Origin: Haberlea rhodopensis
Taxonomy: Eukaryota; Streptophyta; Magnoliopsida; Lamiales; Gesneriaceae
Direction: 5' to 3'
NCBI GenBank assembly: GCA_907163345.1
Contig: CAJQUN010000336.1
Location: 124,001-188,000 of the forward strand
Length of the DNA stretch: 64,000 nt
A program made the position numbers and the translations under genes. This document shows, in pieces, positions 36,717-47,619 of the stretch; position 1 is the stretch's first letter, and every line of letters starts with the position of its first letter. Below the pieces are notes generated by a model. The model searched no databases. It had not been told where the DNA came from and saw nothing but the letters and a program-made list of their open reading frames with translations.

Positions 36717-36839
36717 CCTCACTTTATATTTGACAATATACATATGCAAAACAATGCGTATCAACATGTATCATATCATAATGCACTATCTTATGCATAC
36801 CTTGATTTACCTTGTGTTAAATGACTAACCACATAATAC

Positions 36840-37450
36840 ATGTTGCCCTTGGGATGCCCGTACATATGTATAATCATCATTCCTTTTCGTATTCCTTATT
36901 TCCTGTAACCTGCAACCATCAGGGTTAACAACAATAGCCATATACGCTATGCATCAACATTCAATACATAATAAAAACGCATTATATGAATGTATGGATA
37001 TGCAATGTCATGACATTCTTTTTCCTTAAATCCTTATTTCATCCTGAGCCCTTATCATTAGTACATTTTAATGCTTCTTGCTACTCCAGGAAAGCGGAAT
37101 TCTTCCTCGCTTCCACTGGACTTTAGCGTTGCTACTCCATGTAAGCGGGACTCTTCATCGCTTCCAATGGACTTTAGCGTTGCTACTCCATATAAGCGGG
37201 ACTCTTCATCGCTTCATATGGACTTTAGCATTGCTACTCCATATAAGCGGGACTCTTCATCGCTTCATATGGACTTTAGCATAAGCCATTAAAATCCTTA
37301 CTAAGATAACTTTGACTCAAGAAATACACCTCTTATATTTCATAACATGCATATGCAAAAACAATGCACAATAACATATACTATAACCTTAATGCACCAC
37401 TTTGCATTCATCATGTGTCAACAAGACAACGTAAAATACATGTTACCTCG
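36840..37450 (-). repeat. Family I-like LTR segment inside C
   Basis: It aligns with D's LTR near 47520-47900: ATGTCATGACAT (37005-37016), the ATCCTTATTTCATCCTGAG stretch, TTTTAATGCTT and the AAGCG hairpins. The hairpin set at 37075-37295 has four inner hairpins versus two in D. Their outer pairs change together: CCAG/CTGG in the first, CCAT/ATGG in the second, CCATA/TATGG in the third and fourth. Confidence 0.75.
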
Positions 37451-37704
37451 GAAATATCCCTTTATCTGATTTTCTTAAAACCAGCTTCCTTGGCACATAA
37501 CACACGGAGTGCCAGACATCCCTATAAATGTCATCCTATCGTGTTCCACACGATTCCTGCAACCACAATGGTTAGCAATACCACTTTTCATATCATAATA
37601 GCACATAAACAATTTGTTATGTCATTCAACATTGATGCCATCATGCATAAATATGTGCTATCAATAACTTCCTAGGCCCTTAACAGCCCCAATGAGCAAC
37701 CACT

Positions 37705-37716
37705 GCTCTGATACCA
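37705..37716 (-). promoter_or_regulatory. tRNA primer-binding site of C
   Basis: The minus strand reads TGGTATCAGAGC, 4 bp from the LTR at 37721. It shows that C keeps the signals needed for reverse transcription although it lacks the enzyme. Confidence 0.93.
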
Positions 37717-37720
37717 CTAA

Positions 37721-40279
37721 TGTAAGGACCCCAAGCCCTTAAACCTTGATTAGTGTATTAACCACTATGTGTGGTACATGCTTTCTATAAAATGTCAATC
37801 GGGAAGCTCTGATGATACTTAATCATTGCCTATCAATGAAAGACTCATATGTTTGCCCTTTACCAACCCCTTGGTGCCACTTTTCACATTGTAAACTTTT
37901 ATAAAAATTTGGGCAGAGTTTCCCCATAAATAGAGCTATCCCAAAAAAAAGAGTACAACACATAACCAAATTCCCGGCCAGGGAAAGCATAATACTCAAC
38001 AGAAAGCAGTAATACAAGTAGATTCCCAGCCAGGGAAGACACCACACATATGTCAACAAAAGTGGGTTCCAACACCCACATAATACACCAATGACTCTCA
38101 TATCATTCTAGCAATTCAACCTAATTGCATGCAACCTTAAATGAAAGAGAGAAAGGCTCATGCCTTTATATACAATCCATATACAAGTATAATCGTGCTC
38201 ACATGCGAGCATCATGAATATGTATAAATCCTCAGGTGTATATATAGGTACTCTATACGATACCGTGCTCCATCAAGCCCTGGTACCACGATCCTGGGAG
38301 TACCTCAAATCAACAGCTCGAGCTCAGCTCCATAGCCATCGATGTACCTGTCCACCTGTCCCAACAGAGACAGCCCCCAACGGGGTGAGCATACCAATAC
38401 ACAAAATCCCATAATCATAATAATGAAATTCATAATTTACAACAAAGGTAAATGCTAATGAATTTAAATGATACTCCCTGGATGGCAACATCCTCATCCG
38501 GGATTCCGTGTACTGTCCCTGTTCTCGCAACATCAAACTCATCAAATCTCATAAATCAGTAAATCAACACATTGATTTACATATCGCATGCCTGATTCTC
38601 AAATACCAAGAATGAATGATTCCAAGTTCATATATATGCAAATATAGATATATCAATATCTAATATTGATTTCATAATCTCGCTTTCCATTATACCTAGA
38701 CATCTCAAATGTCTCATAATGAATACATGATTCTACGAGCCTAGACATCTCAATGTCTCACGAAGAATACATGATTCTACAAACCTAGACATCTCAAATG
38801 TCTCATAATATAGTCATATAAACCCAGTACCCCTTATATCATGTAAGAGTCATCCTACTCTAATGTCACGCACGCTACAAGCGGCGATATCAAGATTTGG
38901 GTCATTCCTTGGCTATATCAACATATATGTATAACCATACGCAAAACATTCAATGCAATCAAAAATACCTTATGCATTTCACATATATATAGTAATGCTC
39001 GTACGTCGCACGTACCTTAAATCTCCGAAGTCCGAGCCAAGCCTTGCTCGAGTTCCATGCCCCGAGGAATGATGTGCTAACACGATAAATAATTCACGAT
39101 TATTTACGAACATGCAACCAATGCTCAAGCACACCCATCACCCTCAAAATATTGTCAACACACGACAATAAATCATTTCAAAGACCCGGGGCAGGGTACA
39201 TGCAGGGAAGGAAATAAATGAGACAATCGAAATTTGTTCAAGAATGCCCTACAAAAATCGAACCTTAATCTCACAATTTCGAACCCAATTAAAATACCAT
39301 AATTCATCTAAAATGTCAATTAAGCTATCCAAGCAAGAATCAACATCCCTTGACAAAAACTCCAAATTTTCGAACTCAACACCATTAAATTCGAACCCAA
39401 ACAAGCCTTTAAATCCCAACTCTTAAAATTCTTCAAATTCGAACCAAAGCTTCTCAATTCGATCTCAATCAAGCATCATAATACTCTTAAAACATGCAAT
39501 AATCGATCAATTGCACGAAATAATACCCCTGCCAAAAAACCCCCAAATTTTCGAAATCAAACCCTACAATTTCGAAATAATTTCGAACCAATAAAGGCAT
39601 AGAAATACATGAAAAAGACGAACAAGGGGTTAGGGAGGTTACCCAACGAAAATCGGAAGCAAAATCGGACGAAATCCGATGAACCCTAACATTTGGGGAT
39701 CGACGCCTTTCTGAAAAATCCGACTTCAAATCGCGATGAAACTTCGAATTGATGGAGGGGAAAGCTGCGTCTCGTCGGGACGAAGACGGTGATAGGTCGC
39801 ACGCGGCGAGCGGCGGCCGGACGGCGGCGGCCGAAGCGCCTGAAGCGGCGAGGGCGCAGGGCAGGCGGAAGAGGTCGCACGCGGGGAGAGAGAAAGAGAT
39901 TGGGGCGGAAATGAAATTAATTCCAAAATCTCGGGTTCAACTTGTATTTATAGCAAAATACCCCGAAAACTAATAGCCCCACAAATACATCGTGATTCAT
40001 TAAAAATCATCTGTTTTCAAAAACTCTCTCTCTAACTCCAAAATCCTCTACCGGTGCTCACATAGCACCCGAGATTCCGAGACACATCAAAAACCCAACT
40101 CTTAGGTTTTACACCGTAATGTGAATACAATCTCAACCTCTGGGTCCAACGATCCCAACTGCCCAAATAAACGAGCCCAGAAGGCCCAACACCTCTCTTA
40201 AATTTCAAATCGCCACGTAAAACCACTTTAGGGATTATTAATACTCCGGGATTAACACCTATAATCCCTGGTCATCACC
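37721..40279 (-). repeat. 5' LTR of C (2559 bp) with altered terminal base
   Basis: Nearly identical to 30942-33500. The right end reads GGTCATCACC where all other family III copies end in CACA; the duplication AGATA follows directly, so the boundary is firm. On the element strand the LTR thus starts GG rather than TG. CGTACGTCGCACGTAC is at 39000-39015. No gene is seen. Confidence 0.93.
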
Positions 40280-40517
40280 AGATACTAATCAAAACTTGAA
40301 TCCTATGCATTCCTGTGTCCCTAGTAGCTCACTGCCTCAACCCGACCCTTAGTCCTTTCGTCCAAAAGTGTACCTACAGGGATAACACATCATGAGCATA
40401 TATAATCTTACTTAACATCATAAAACATCATAGTAAATGCATGAAACATTGGTTAAGTAAGTATGCTGGTTATTCATTCACTTCTTGTTGTTGTCCCTGA
40501 TTTAGAATCATGCATAT

Positions 40518-40730
40518 GGGGCATCTTACCCCCGTGGCATCTTACCACAATATCATCGTATGGCCTCTTACCATATGGGGCATCTTACCCCGTGGCATCT
40601 TACCACAATACATCGCATGGCCTCTTACCATGTGGGGCATCTTACCCCGTGGCATCTTACCACAATACATCGCATGGCCTCTTACCATGTGGGGCATCTT
40701 ACCCCGTGGCATCTTACCACAATACATCAC
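40518..40730. repeat. 57-bp minisatellite in 3' LTR of B
   Basis: The same array as in S1, with GGGGCATCTTACC units and internal CTTACC subunits. Confidence 0.88.
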
Positions 40731-41089
40731 ATAAATGTCATCATATAAGCATCGTATAAACAATAAACATCATATGAACTTCATCGTATAAACATCATAT
40801 AAACATCATCGTGTAAACATCGTATAAACACCGTCATTTCATCGTGAATACTCATGCAATAAAAGCATAGTCGTAGTATAGAGATGTGTGTTACCGTCCG
40901 ATGCCCGTACGCTTCTTACGTACCTTTTCAAAAGGAGGAGGAGTCAACAGACTTTATCTCCTAGATGGTGCAGGTACCTGGGATGGTTCTACAAGACCAC
41001 ATAATACCATATTAGATGCCTCAAAACCATCTTACATCATAAACTTAACAAAATAAAACATCATTAAATTTTCAACTTTCTGCTTGTCT

Positions 41090-41305
41090 CGATCGATCGG
41101 CCCAAGGTCTCGATCGATCGAGACACTGTGCACTAACAGTGTCTTGGCTTCCTACCTCGCTCGATCGATCGAACATTTTACCGATCGATCGAGGAGCTTC
41201 ACCGATCGATCGAGAAATCCTTCGATCGATCGGCATCAAAATTTTGAAAACATGCTTAGACCTTCTGCCTCGCTCGATCGATCGGGACCAAATCTCGATC
41301 GATCG
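41090..41305. promoter_or_regulatory. Phased CGATCGATCG array, 8 copies (B, 3' LTR)
   Basis: Copies start at 41090, 41111, 41162, 41182, 41203, 41223, 41275 and 41296, with steps 21, 51, 20, 21, 20, 52 and 21 bp, identical to S1. Confidence 0.85.
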
Positions 41306-42231
41306 AGAACTCTGAAAAATCGGGATTTTCCCCAGATTTTTGAGCACCTCTTTTCACCCCATCTTTTCTACTTCCTAACACATCTATCATGCTGAAACAA
41401 ACATGTGAAGAACTTCATAACATATCCATGTAAGCTCTTAAATCGAAGGTTTAACAAAACCTAAGCTAACATGCATCATAACATCATCATAAACTTCATC
41501 CTTAACCAACTTTTACAGAAACAGAGCATGTATCTTTTTGCCCAGATTTTCGAGCATATAGTTTCATAACTAGGAATCTATCACATAAAACATGTAACAT
41601 GCTCGAACAAACATGCTAAAAGCTACAAAATACTTTCATGTAAGCACCCATACCAAGGTTTCACCCAAACCTATACTTAACATGCTTTAAAATCAACCCA
41701 CCAAACCCAAGCCCAAGCACAAACCCAGAAAAACAGGGTACCCACTTACCCCTCTCTTTTGCTCCTCTTTTTGCAAGGATTTGAACACCTTCTTACCAAG
41801 CTTTTCTTCCCTTCCCCAGCAGCTTACAGGCACGATTTTGGGAGAGAAAGAGAGAGGAGGAGAGAAGGAGATGATTTGGCTGCAAAGTGGAAGCATGGGT
41901 ATCACCAAGTGGGAGGCATGGGTTTTGACAAGTGGGGGTGTAGGGTGCAATTGGGGGAGGGTGGTGACCGAGTGGGTGGGGGTGGTGTGGGTAGGGTGGT
42001 CATGCGGTGTTTAATTGTGTCCCGGTATTTAGTACGATGTATTAAAATATCCTCACTCGATATTTTCTAACTTCATATAATTAATACATCCCTTAAAATA
42101 CCCAACATGCTCCCCACATCATATCATCATAACATAAATCGTGGCCCCCAACTTAAATACACCACAACCCTTAAACACATCATAATTTATCATCGTAGAA
42201 CATAATCATATCACATTTCGGGGGTATTACA

Positions 42232-42250
42232 TTACTCCCCTACTTATAAG
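42232..42250 (-). promoter_or_regulatory. Polypurine tract of B
   Basis: The minus strand reads AAGTAGGGGAGTAA directly beside the 3' LTR. Confidence 0.78.
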
Positions 42251-42278
42251 ATTTCGTCCTCGAAATCCACATGCATCA

Positions 42279-45200
42279 TCATATCGAAACTAAACATAAA
42301 AACATACCAGAGAATAGTTCCGGATAGTGCTGCACCATATGCCGTTCCGTCTCCCACGTAGCCTCCTCGACACCCCGATGATCCCACTGAACCTTGACCA
42401 TCGGTATAACTTTACTTCGTAGTCTGCGATCCTCTCGATCCAGAATTCTGATCGGTCGTTCAACGTAGGACACATCTGAATCTAACTGTACTTCAGTAGG
42501 CTGTAAGACATGGGACGGGTCTGGCTCATACTTCCTCAACATAGAGACCTGGAAAACATCGTGTATGCCAGACAAGGATGGCGGTAGAGCCAAACGATAT
42601 GCCAAAGTACCGATACGCTGTAAAACTTCATATGGCCCAACATACCTCGGAGATAACTTTCCCCGCATTCCAAAACGAACCACGCCCCTGAAGGGCGAGA
42701 TCTTTAAGAATACCCTGTCTCCTAACTGGAATTCTAGCGGTCGTCGCCGCTTATTGGCATAGGCCGCTTGCCTATCCTGGGCCGCTTTCATCTTCAGGCG
42801 TATCAACTTTATCTTACCTTCCATATCCCTGATCATATCCGGTCCTCCGACCGCTTTGCTAGTCAAGTCCTCCCAATACAGTGGTGATCTACATCGTCGT
42901 CCATACAGAGCTTCAAAAGGGGCCATTTGAATGCTCTCTTGATAACTGTTGTTATAGGAGAACTCCACCAGCGGCACTGAATCCTGCCACGGAGTATCAA
43001 ACTCCAAAATACATGCCCTCAACATGTCTTCGAGCGTCTGAATGGTACGCTCTGTTTGGCCGTCTGTCTGAGGGTGATAGGCCGTACTCAGTCTCAACTC
43101 CGTGCCCAGAGCTGCTTGGAGACCCTCCCAGAAATGTGAAGTGAACCTCGGGTCTCTGTCAGACACTATCGAGACTGGAATACCATGCAATCTCACAACA
43201 TCCCGTATATACATTTGGGCCATCTTTAAGTATGTATACGACATACTATAAGGGATGAAATGAGCCGTCTTCGTTAGCCTATCTACGATCACCCAGATCG
43301 CATCAAATCCTGAGGTCGTCCTTGGCAAGTGGGTCACGAAATCCATAGATATATGCTCCCACTTCCATTCAGGAACCTCTAAGCTCTTCAGCTCTCCACC
43401 AGGCCTCTGCCTCTCTGCCTTTACCTGCTGGCAGATCAAACATCTTTTAACAAAAATGATTACCTCACGCTTCATGCGTCTCCACCAGAATTGATCGCAT
43501 AGATCTTTGTACATCTTCTTTCCCCCTGGGTGAATATTGAAACGACTAATGTGAGCCCGCTCCAATATTCCTCTACGCAGTCCTGGTGCATCTGGGACTA
43601 CCCATCGGTTGCCCAGTCTCAAAGAATCATCCTCAGCTACTCTGAACTTGGATGGTTGGCCTTGAAGTACCAATGATGTCCACCTCTGAACCTCACTATC
43701 CGACTTCTGGGCCTTCCTGATCGCCTCAAATATGTCTGGCTCCGCCAATAGGGTCGACACTCGCACAGGCGACGTGCCTACATCGAAATCATAGCCCAGT
43801 TGGCAATAAGACGTCATCAAGGCTGACAAACACATAACATCCTCTGCAGTACTCTTTACCTTCCGACTTAAGGCGTCTGCTATCAAGTTTGCTTTACCTG
43901 GATGGTACTCAATTTCACAATCATAATCTTTGAGCAAATCCATCCATCTTCTTTGCCTCATATTCAACTCTGCCTGAGTGAATAAGAACTTCAGGCTCTT
44001 ATGATCCGTATATATAGTGAAAGATGTGCCATACAAGTAATGCCTCCAAATCTTCAAGGCAAAAATGATGGCCGCCAATTCCAAATCATGCACTGGATAC
44101 TTGGCTTCGTGTGGCTTCAGTTGCCTCGATGCATAAGCCACCACATGCTTATCTTGCATCAACACACAGCCCAAGCCCTGTAATGACGCATCCGTATACA
44201 AGGCGAACCTCTTATCCTCAAACGGAATCACCAGCACAGGCGCTGTAGTCAAACGGCGCTTCAGCTCTTGGAAGCTTTCCTCACAAGCCTCAGACCAAAA
44301 GAAGGGGACTCCTTTCTGAGTTAGCTGTGTCAGAGGTTTGGCAATCTTCGAGAAACCTTCGACGAAACGTCGGTAATAACCTGCCAAACAAAGGAAACTC
44401 CGTATTTCCGGTACAGAAGTGGGTGCAGCCCACTCCATCACAGCTTCAATCTTCCTTGGATCCACAGATATCCCGTGGCTAGATATGACATGGCCTAAAA
44501 ATACCACGCTGTCCAACCAGAACTCGCACTTACTAAGCTTTGCATACAGCTGATGATCCCTAAGGATCTGAAGTACTATCCTCAAGTGCCTTACATGCTC
44601 TTCTTCAGTCCGAGAGTAAATAAGTATGTCGTCAATGAAGACTATGACGAACTGATCCAAATATGGCTGGAACACCTTGTTCATCAAACTCATGAAGACA
44701 ACTGGGGCATTCGTCACCCCAAAAGGCATGACCAGGAATTCATAGAGCCCATATCTAGTCCTGAAAGCCGTCTTCTGAACATCATCTTCTCTTACTCGAA
44801 TCTGATGGTACCCCGACCTCAGATCGATCTTACTATAGAGCCTCGTACCTTGCAACTGATCGAACAAGTCATCGATCCTCGGAAGTGGATACTTGTTCTT
44901 TACTGTAGCTTTGTTCAATTGCCTGTAGTCAATGCATAGACGCATCGATCCATCTTTCTTCTTAACAAATAAGACAGGCGCACCCCATGGCGATACGCTA
45001 GGGCGTATGTAGTTTTTGTCTAGGAGCTCTTGCAATTGAATCTTTAGCTCTCTTAGCTCCGCTGGTGCCATCCTATACGGGGCACGGGAAATTGCAGACG
45101 TCCCTGGTAGCAACTCAATCCCAAACTCGACCTCTCTCGTCGGTGGGAATCCGGGAATCTCCTCCGGAAAGACATCAGGAAACTCCGCCACTACGGGCAC

Positions 45201-46805
45201 ATCTTCAACCTTTAATTCCTTCCTCTTATCCGTCATGTCAACAGCATAGATAAGATATCCCGCATGACCTCGTTCCAATAGCTGTGTCATCTTGACAGCA
45301 GATATTAACGGAATCTTCGGACGGGAACCATCCCCATAGAATGTCCATTGGACTCCCAATACAGATCTAAATCGGACAGTCCTTTGCCTGCAGTTTACCA
45401 CTGCCTGATACTTGTTCAGAACATCGATGCCCACAATGCAATCGAAGTCTGTCATTCCCAACACAATCAAATCTGATCTTAACTCATTATCCTCAAAATA
45501 AATGAGGCCATCGTAGACAATCTGATCCGTAATCAAACTTCTTCCAGCGGGGGTCGAGACCATAAGAGGCATGGGGGACGGGGAAGTGCATATGTGGTGC
45601 CTTTCAACAAAATTCGTCGACACAAAAGAGTGTGACGCACCTGTGTCTATCAATATAAGAGCAGGGTGCGTAAATAAAAGACACATACCCGCTATAACTT
45701 CCTCCGGGGCCGCTGTAGCCTGCTCCCTCGTCAAAGCATATACTTGTCCCTGAGGTGGCCCCGCGGGCTGACCTCCATACTGTCTTGGCACAAAGGGTGG
45801 CCGGTGTTGTGCCGTTCTATCCGCAGGTCTCCCCATAGAGCTCTGCTGTCTTCCCCTGTTGGGACACCGCCGAGCAAAGTGGCCTCTGTCGCCACAGACA
45901 TAACATCCTACGCAGTCCTTTGCCAAATGTGGTTGCCCACAAAGAGTGCACTGAACTCTTCCAGATCTGTCTCCCTGAGACTGTCCTCTCCCAGATGGAG
46001 CATCATTCCTACCTTTCCCTTTCCATCGATTCTCGGGCTTCTTGCCACTGAATCTCGATGCCGAAGTGTTCCCCCTAGGCTTAAACTGATCACCTCTGGG
46101 CTTCAAATTATCAGAAGTGGATCTCTGAGGGGGTGCAGGAGGTGGCACAGCATCAGGATATGCACCGACTCCCAGTTCAGCTAGCTCAGCTCGTGAGAGT
46201 GCATCATCAAAACAGGCAGGGCCATAAGTGATCACCCTGTCATACAGTTCAGGCCTTAAGCCCTTCATGAAGTTCCGCATCTTCGCTTGAGTGCTTGCAG
46301 CAATGTGTGGCACATATCGTAGCAAGGAACAGTAATGTAGAGCATAGTCAGATACAGGCATGGTACCTTGTCTTAAACTGGTAAACTCATCCTCCTTGGC
46401 CTGTCTTGCAGCGGCTGAGAAATAGCGGTTCAAAAACCGCGTTCGGAACATCTTCCAATTTACTTCCTGTCCCAGAGCCTCTTGCTCAATCACTGTGGTT
46501 TTCCACCACATCAATGCCTTCTTGGACAGCTGAAATTCTACTAATCGGATCCAGGCCGTCTTTGCACAAGGCGCTGCCACAAATATCTGTTCGATCCTCT
46601 CTAACCATTCCTCAGCTTTCTCTCCGGATTCAGTTCCCTCGAACATCGGAGGTCGATACATCATAAACTGAGCCAAGCTCAATTCCCCAGGTAGCAACTG
46701 CTGTTCAGAGGGTTCCTCGCCCAAGGCTGGTGGTGGCAATGGGTTCGTACGCCCAGCACTTGCATTTACACTAATGGCGTCACCCACTTCTATATTTGCT
46801 GCCAT
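42279..46805 (-). CDS. Intact gag-pol polyprotein of element B (Ty3/gypsy chromovirus)
   Basis: The only uninterrupted polyprotein in the window, 1508 residues from the ATG at 46803-46805; a reading four residues longer would need a TTG start. Residues below count from that longer start. Gag core ~60-210; zinc knuckles C290-C293-H297-C302 and C305-C308-H313-C318; protease DTG at 391-393; reverse transcriptase ~590-760 with FIDD at 727-730; RNase H with D876, E913 and D938; integrase zinc finger with C1126 and C1129, then D1159, D1220 and E1256 (35 residues between the last two); chromodomain-like tail ~1450-1500. It would copy the element's RNA into DNA and insert it, and could mobilise partners in trans. 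The CIDYRQLNK, MPFGVTNAP and HPGGKKMY blocks are kept. Gag and Pol are in one frame, so cleavage must yield the products. Whether it is expressed is not visible here. Confidence 0.95.
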   Translation of the reverse strand: MAANIEVGDAISVNASAGRTNPLPPPALGEEPSEQQLLPGELSLAQFMMYRPPMFEGTESGEKAEEWLERIEQIFVAAPCAKTAWIRLVEFQLSKKALMWWKTTVIEQEALGQEVNWKMFRTRFLNRYFSAAARQAKEDEFTSLRQGTMPVSDYALHYCSLLRYVPHIAASTQAKMRNFMKGLRPELYDRVITYGPACFDDALSRAELAELGVGAYPDAVPPPAPPQRSTSDNLKPRGDQFKPRGNTSASRFSGKKPENRWKGKGRNDAPSGRGQSQGDRSGRVQCTLCGQPHLAKDCVGCYVCGDRGHFARRCPNRGRQQSSMGRPADRTAQHRPPFVPRQYGGQPAGPPQGQVYALTREQATAAPEEVIAGMCLLFTHPALILIDTGASHSFVSTNFVERHHICTSPSPMPLMVSTPAGRSLITDQIVYDGLIYFEDNELRSDLIVLGMTDFDCIVGIDVLNKYQAVVNCRQRTVRFRSVLGVQWTFYGDGSRPKIPLISAVKMTQLLERGHAGYLIYAVDMTDKRKELKVEDVPVVAEFPDVFPEEIPGFPPTREVEFGIELLPGTSAISRAPYRMAPAELRELKIQLQELLDKNYIRPSVSPWGAPVLFVKKKDGSMRLCIDYRQLNKATVKNKYPLPRIDDLFDQLQGTRLYSKIDLRSGYHQIRVREDDVQKTAFRTRYGLYEFLVMPFGVTNAPVVFMSLMNKVFQPYLDQFVIVFIDDILIYSRTEEEHVRHLRIVLQILRDHQLYAKLSKCEFWLDSVVFLGHVISSHGISVDPRKIEAVMEWAAPTSVPEIRSFLCLAGYYRRFVEGFSKIAKPLTQLTQKGVPFFWSEACEESFQELKRRLTTAPVLVIPFEDKRFALYTDASLQGLGCVLMQDKHVVAYASRQLKPHEAKYPVHDLELAAIIFALKIWRHYLYGTSFTIYTDHKSLKFLFTQAELNMRQRRWMDLLKDYDCEIEYHPGKANLIADALSRKVKSTAEDVMCLSALMTSYCQLGYDFDVGTSPVRVSTLLAEPDIFEAIRKAQKSDSEVQRWTSLVLQGQPSKFRVAEDDSLRLGNRWVVPDAPGLRRGILERAHISRFNIHPGGKKMYKDLCDQFWWRRMKREVIIFVKRCLICQQVKAERQRPGGELKSLEVPEWKWEHISMDFVTHLPRTTSGFDAIWVIVDRLTKTAHFIPYSMSYTYLKMAQMYIRDVVRLHGIPVSIVSDRDPRFTSHFWEGLQAALGTELRLSTAYHPQTDGQTERTIQTLEDMLRACILEFDTPWQDSVPLVEFSYNNSYQESIQMAPFEALYGRRCRSPLYWEDLTSKAVGGPDMIRDMEGKIKLIRLKMKAAQDRQAAYANKRRRPLEFQLGDRVFLKISPFRGVVRFGMRGKLSPRYVGPYEVLQRIGTLAYRLALPPSLSGIHDVFQVSMLRKYEPDPSHVLQPTEVQLDSDVSYVERPIRILDREDRRLRSKVIPMVKVQWDHRGVEEATWETERHMVQHYPELFSGMFLCLVSI

Positions 46806-46806
46806 G

Positions 46807-46936
46807 CTGCAACACAAGGGTTAATAACAGCACCAAAAGCAATTCATAAAACTCATCGTTAGATAATTGAACATGTTAGTATAACATCTTCTTCTTTATG
46901 AATAACATACATATAAACATGTTCAAAAGTAAGCAC
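46807..46936 (-). other. Possible leader intron of B
   Basis: On the minus strand the leader has AG|GTGCTT at its 5' boundary and TTGCAG at its 3' boundary, two bases before the gag ATG, 130 nt apart. Family I elements show the same arrangement at 142-144 nt. Splicing is an inference. Confidence 0.35.
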
Positions 46937-46992
46937 CTAGCTAACTTATTGCTAAGGCTACCCTTCACTCATTCCCGAGTTATCTAACCACT

Positions 46993-47004
46993 GCTCTGAT
47001 ACCA
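46993..47004 (-). promoter_or_regulatory. tRNA primer-binding site of B
   Basis: The minus strand reads TGGTATCAGAGC, 4 bp from the 5' LTR at 47009. Confidence 0.93.
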
Positions 47005-47619
47005 CTAATGTGGGGGTCTTCCCACCTTAACAGTGATTAAAAGACATAAGAAGGACTAATCATGCATTAAGGTAACATCTTAAGGTTTGTGAGACCCCGT
47101 TATCACATCAAGATATTTAAGGTGCAATTTAGAGAACTAAACATACATGTGATTATATCAGAGTAATGTGCCGTGTTGATTAACCTGAGCTTTAGAGATT
47201 ACAGTACCAAAATGTTCCAAAAGGAAAGACATACTTCCTACAAAGGTACTACATCATAGTCTTACTCTACTCAGTAGAAGCTATACAAAAACTCTAACAT
47301 GCTAATCTTGTAGCACTCCTTACAGCTCAGCATATCAACCCCGGCCCTGGTTCTCGTCAACAAAAGCACCTACAAAGACAACCCCCAACACATGAGCATA
47401 ACACAATTCATATTTAACATAATATGAAAGTAAGGCATAAATGCAAATCTTAAACACAAGTCCTTCCTGTATTTCCAGCATTTATATCGCCCATTGGTTG
47501 TCCCTGTACCATAATTCATAATAGAAACACATTATATGAATGTATGGGTATGCAATGTCATGACATTCCTTTTTTTTTTCTTAAATCCTTATTTCATCCT
47601 GAGCCCTTATCATTAGTAC

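Larger units (their letters stand above)
33501..37720 (-). other. Non-coding interior of element C
   Basis: It begins with a purine-rich tract on the minus strand (AGTGGGGGATAT beside 33500) and ends at the primer-binding site. 33540-35900 holds no long open frame; the few of 60-120 residues lack recognisable domains. 35940-36500 holds a stem-loop array with a 59-bp period. 36525-36716 holds two copies of an outer-stem hairpin module, and 36840-37450 closely resembles part of the family I LTR of D, including ATGTCATGACAT at 37005-37016. So part of the interior was assembled from LTR-derived sequence. I cannot exclude a very diverged gag in the left part. Confidence 0.8.
30942..40279 (-). mobile_element. 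Family III non-autonomous element C (young, no gag-pol)
   Basis: A 9338-bp element with two 2559-bp LTRs (30942-33500 and 37721-40279), a primer-binding site (37705-37716) and a purine-rich tract beside the left LTR, flanked by AGATA (30937-30941 and 40280-40284). The intact LTRs S1 (near 2092) and right B (near 56938) show the empty site TAGATACTAATC. By eye the LTRs differ at only about four positions, so insertion was recent. The 4220-bp interior has no gag, protease, reverse transcriptase or integrase motif that I can recognise, which fits a LARD-type element moved by enzymes of a relative. Confidence 0.9.
30752..42231 (-). repeat. 3' LTR of B, split by element C
   Basis: Parts 30752-30941 and 40285-42231 together give about 2.14 kb. 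It includes the minisatellite (40518-40730), CGTACG...ACGTAC (40906-40923), eight CGATCGATCG copies (41090-41305) and a TATATAAT-like stretch at 40397-40408. No gene is seen. Confidence 0.92.

Noticed and set aside
44553..44939. 128-residue plus-strand open frame inside B gag-pol
   Set aside because: It is the antisense shadow of the reverse transcriptase coding region; no independent support.
46806..46817. Upstream TTG start adding MCCS or MYYS to Gag (A, B, D, E)
   Set aside because: Needs a non-ATG start, and the added bases overlap the TTGCAG acceptor-like sequence. The in-frame ATG four codons later is better supported.
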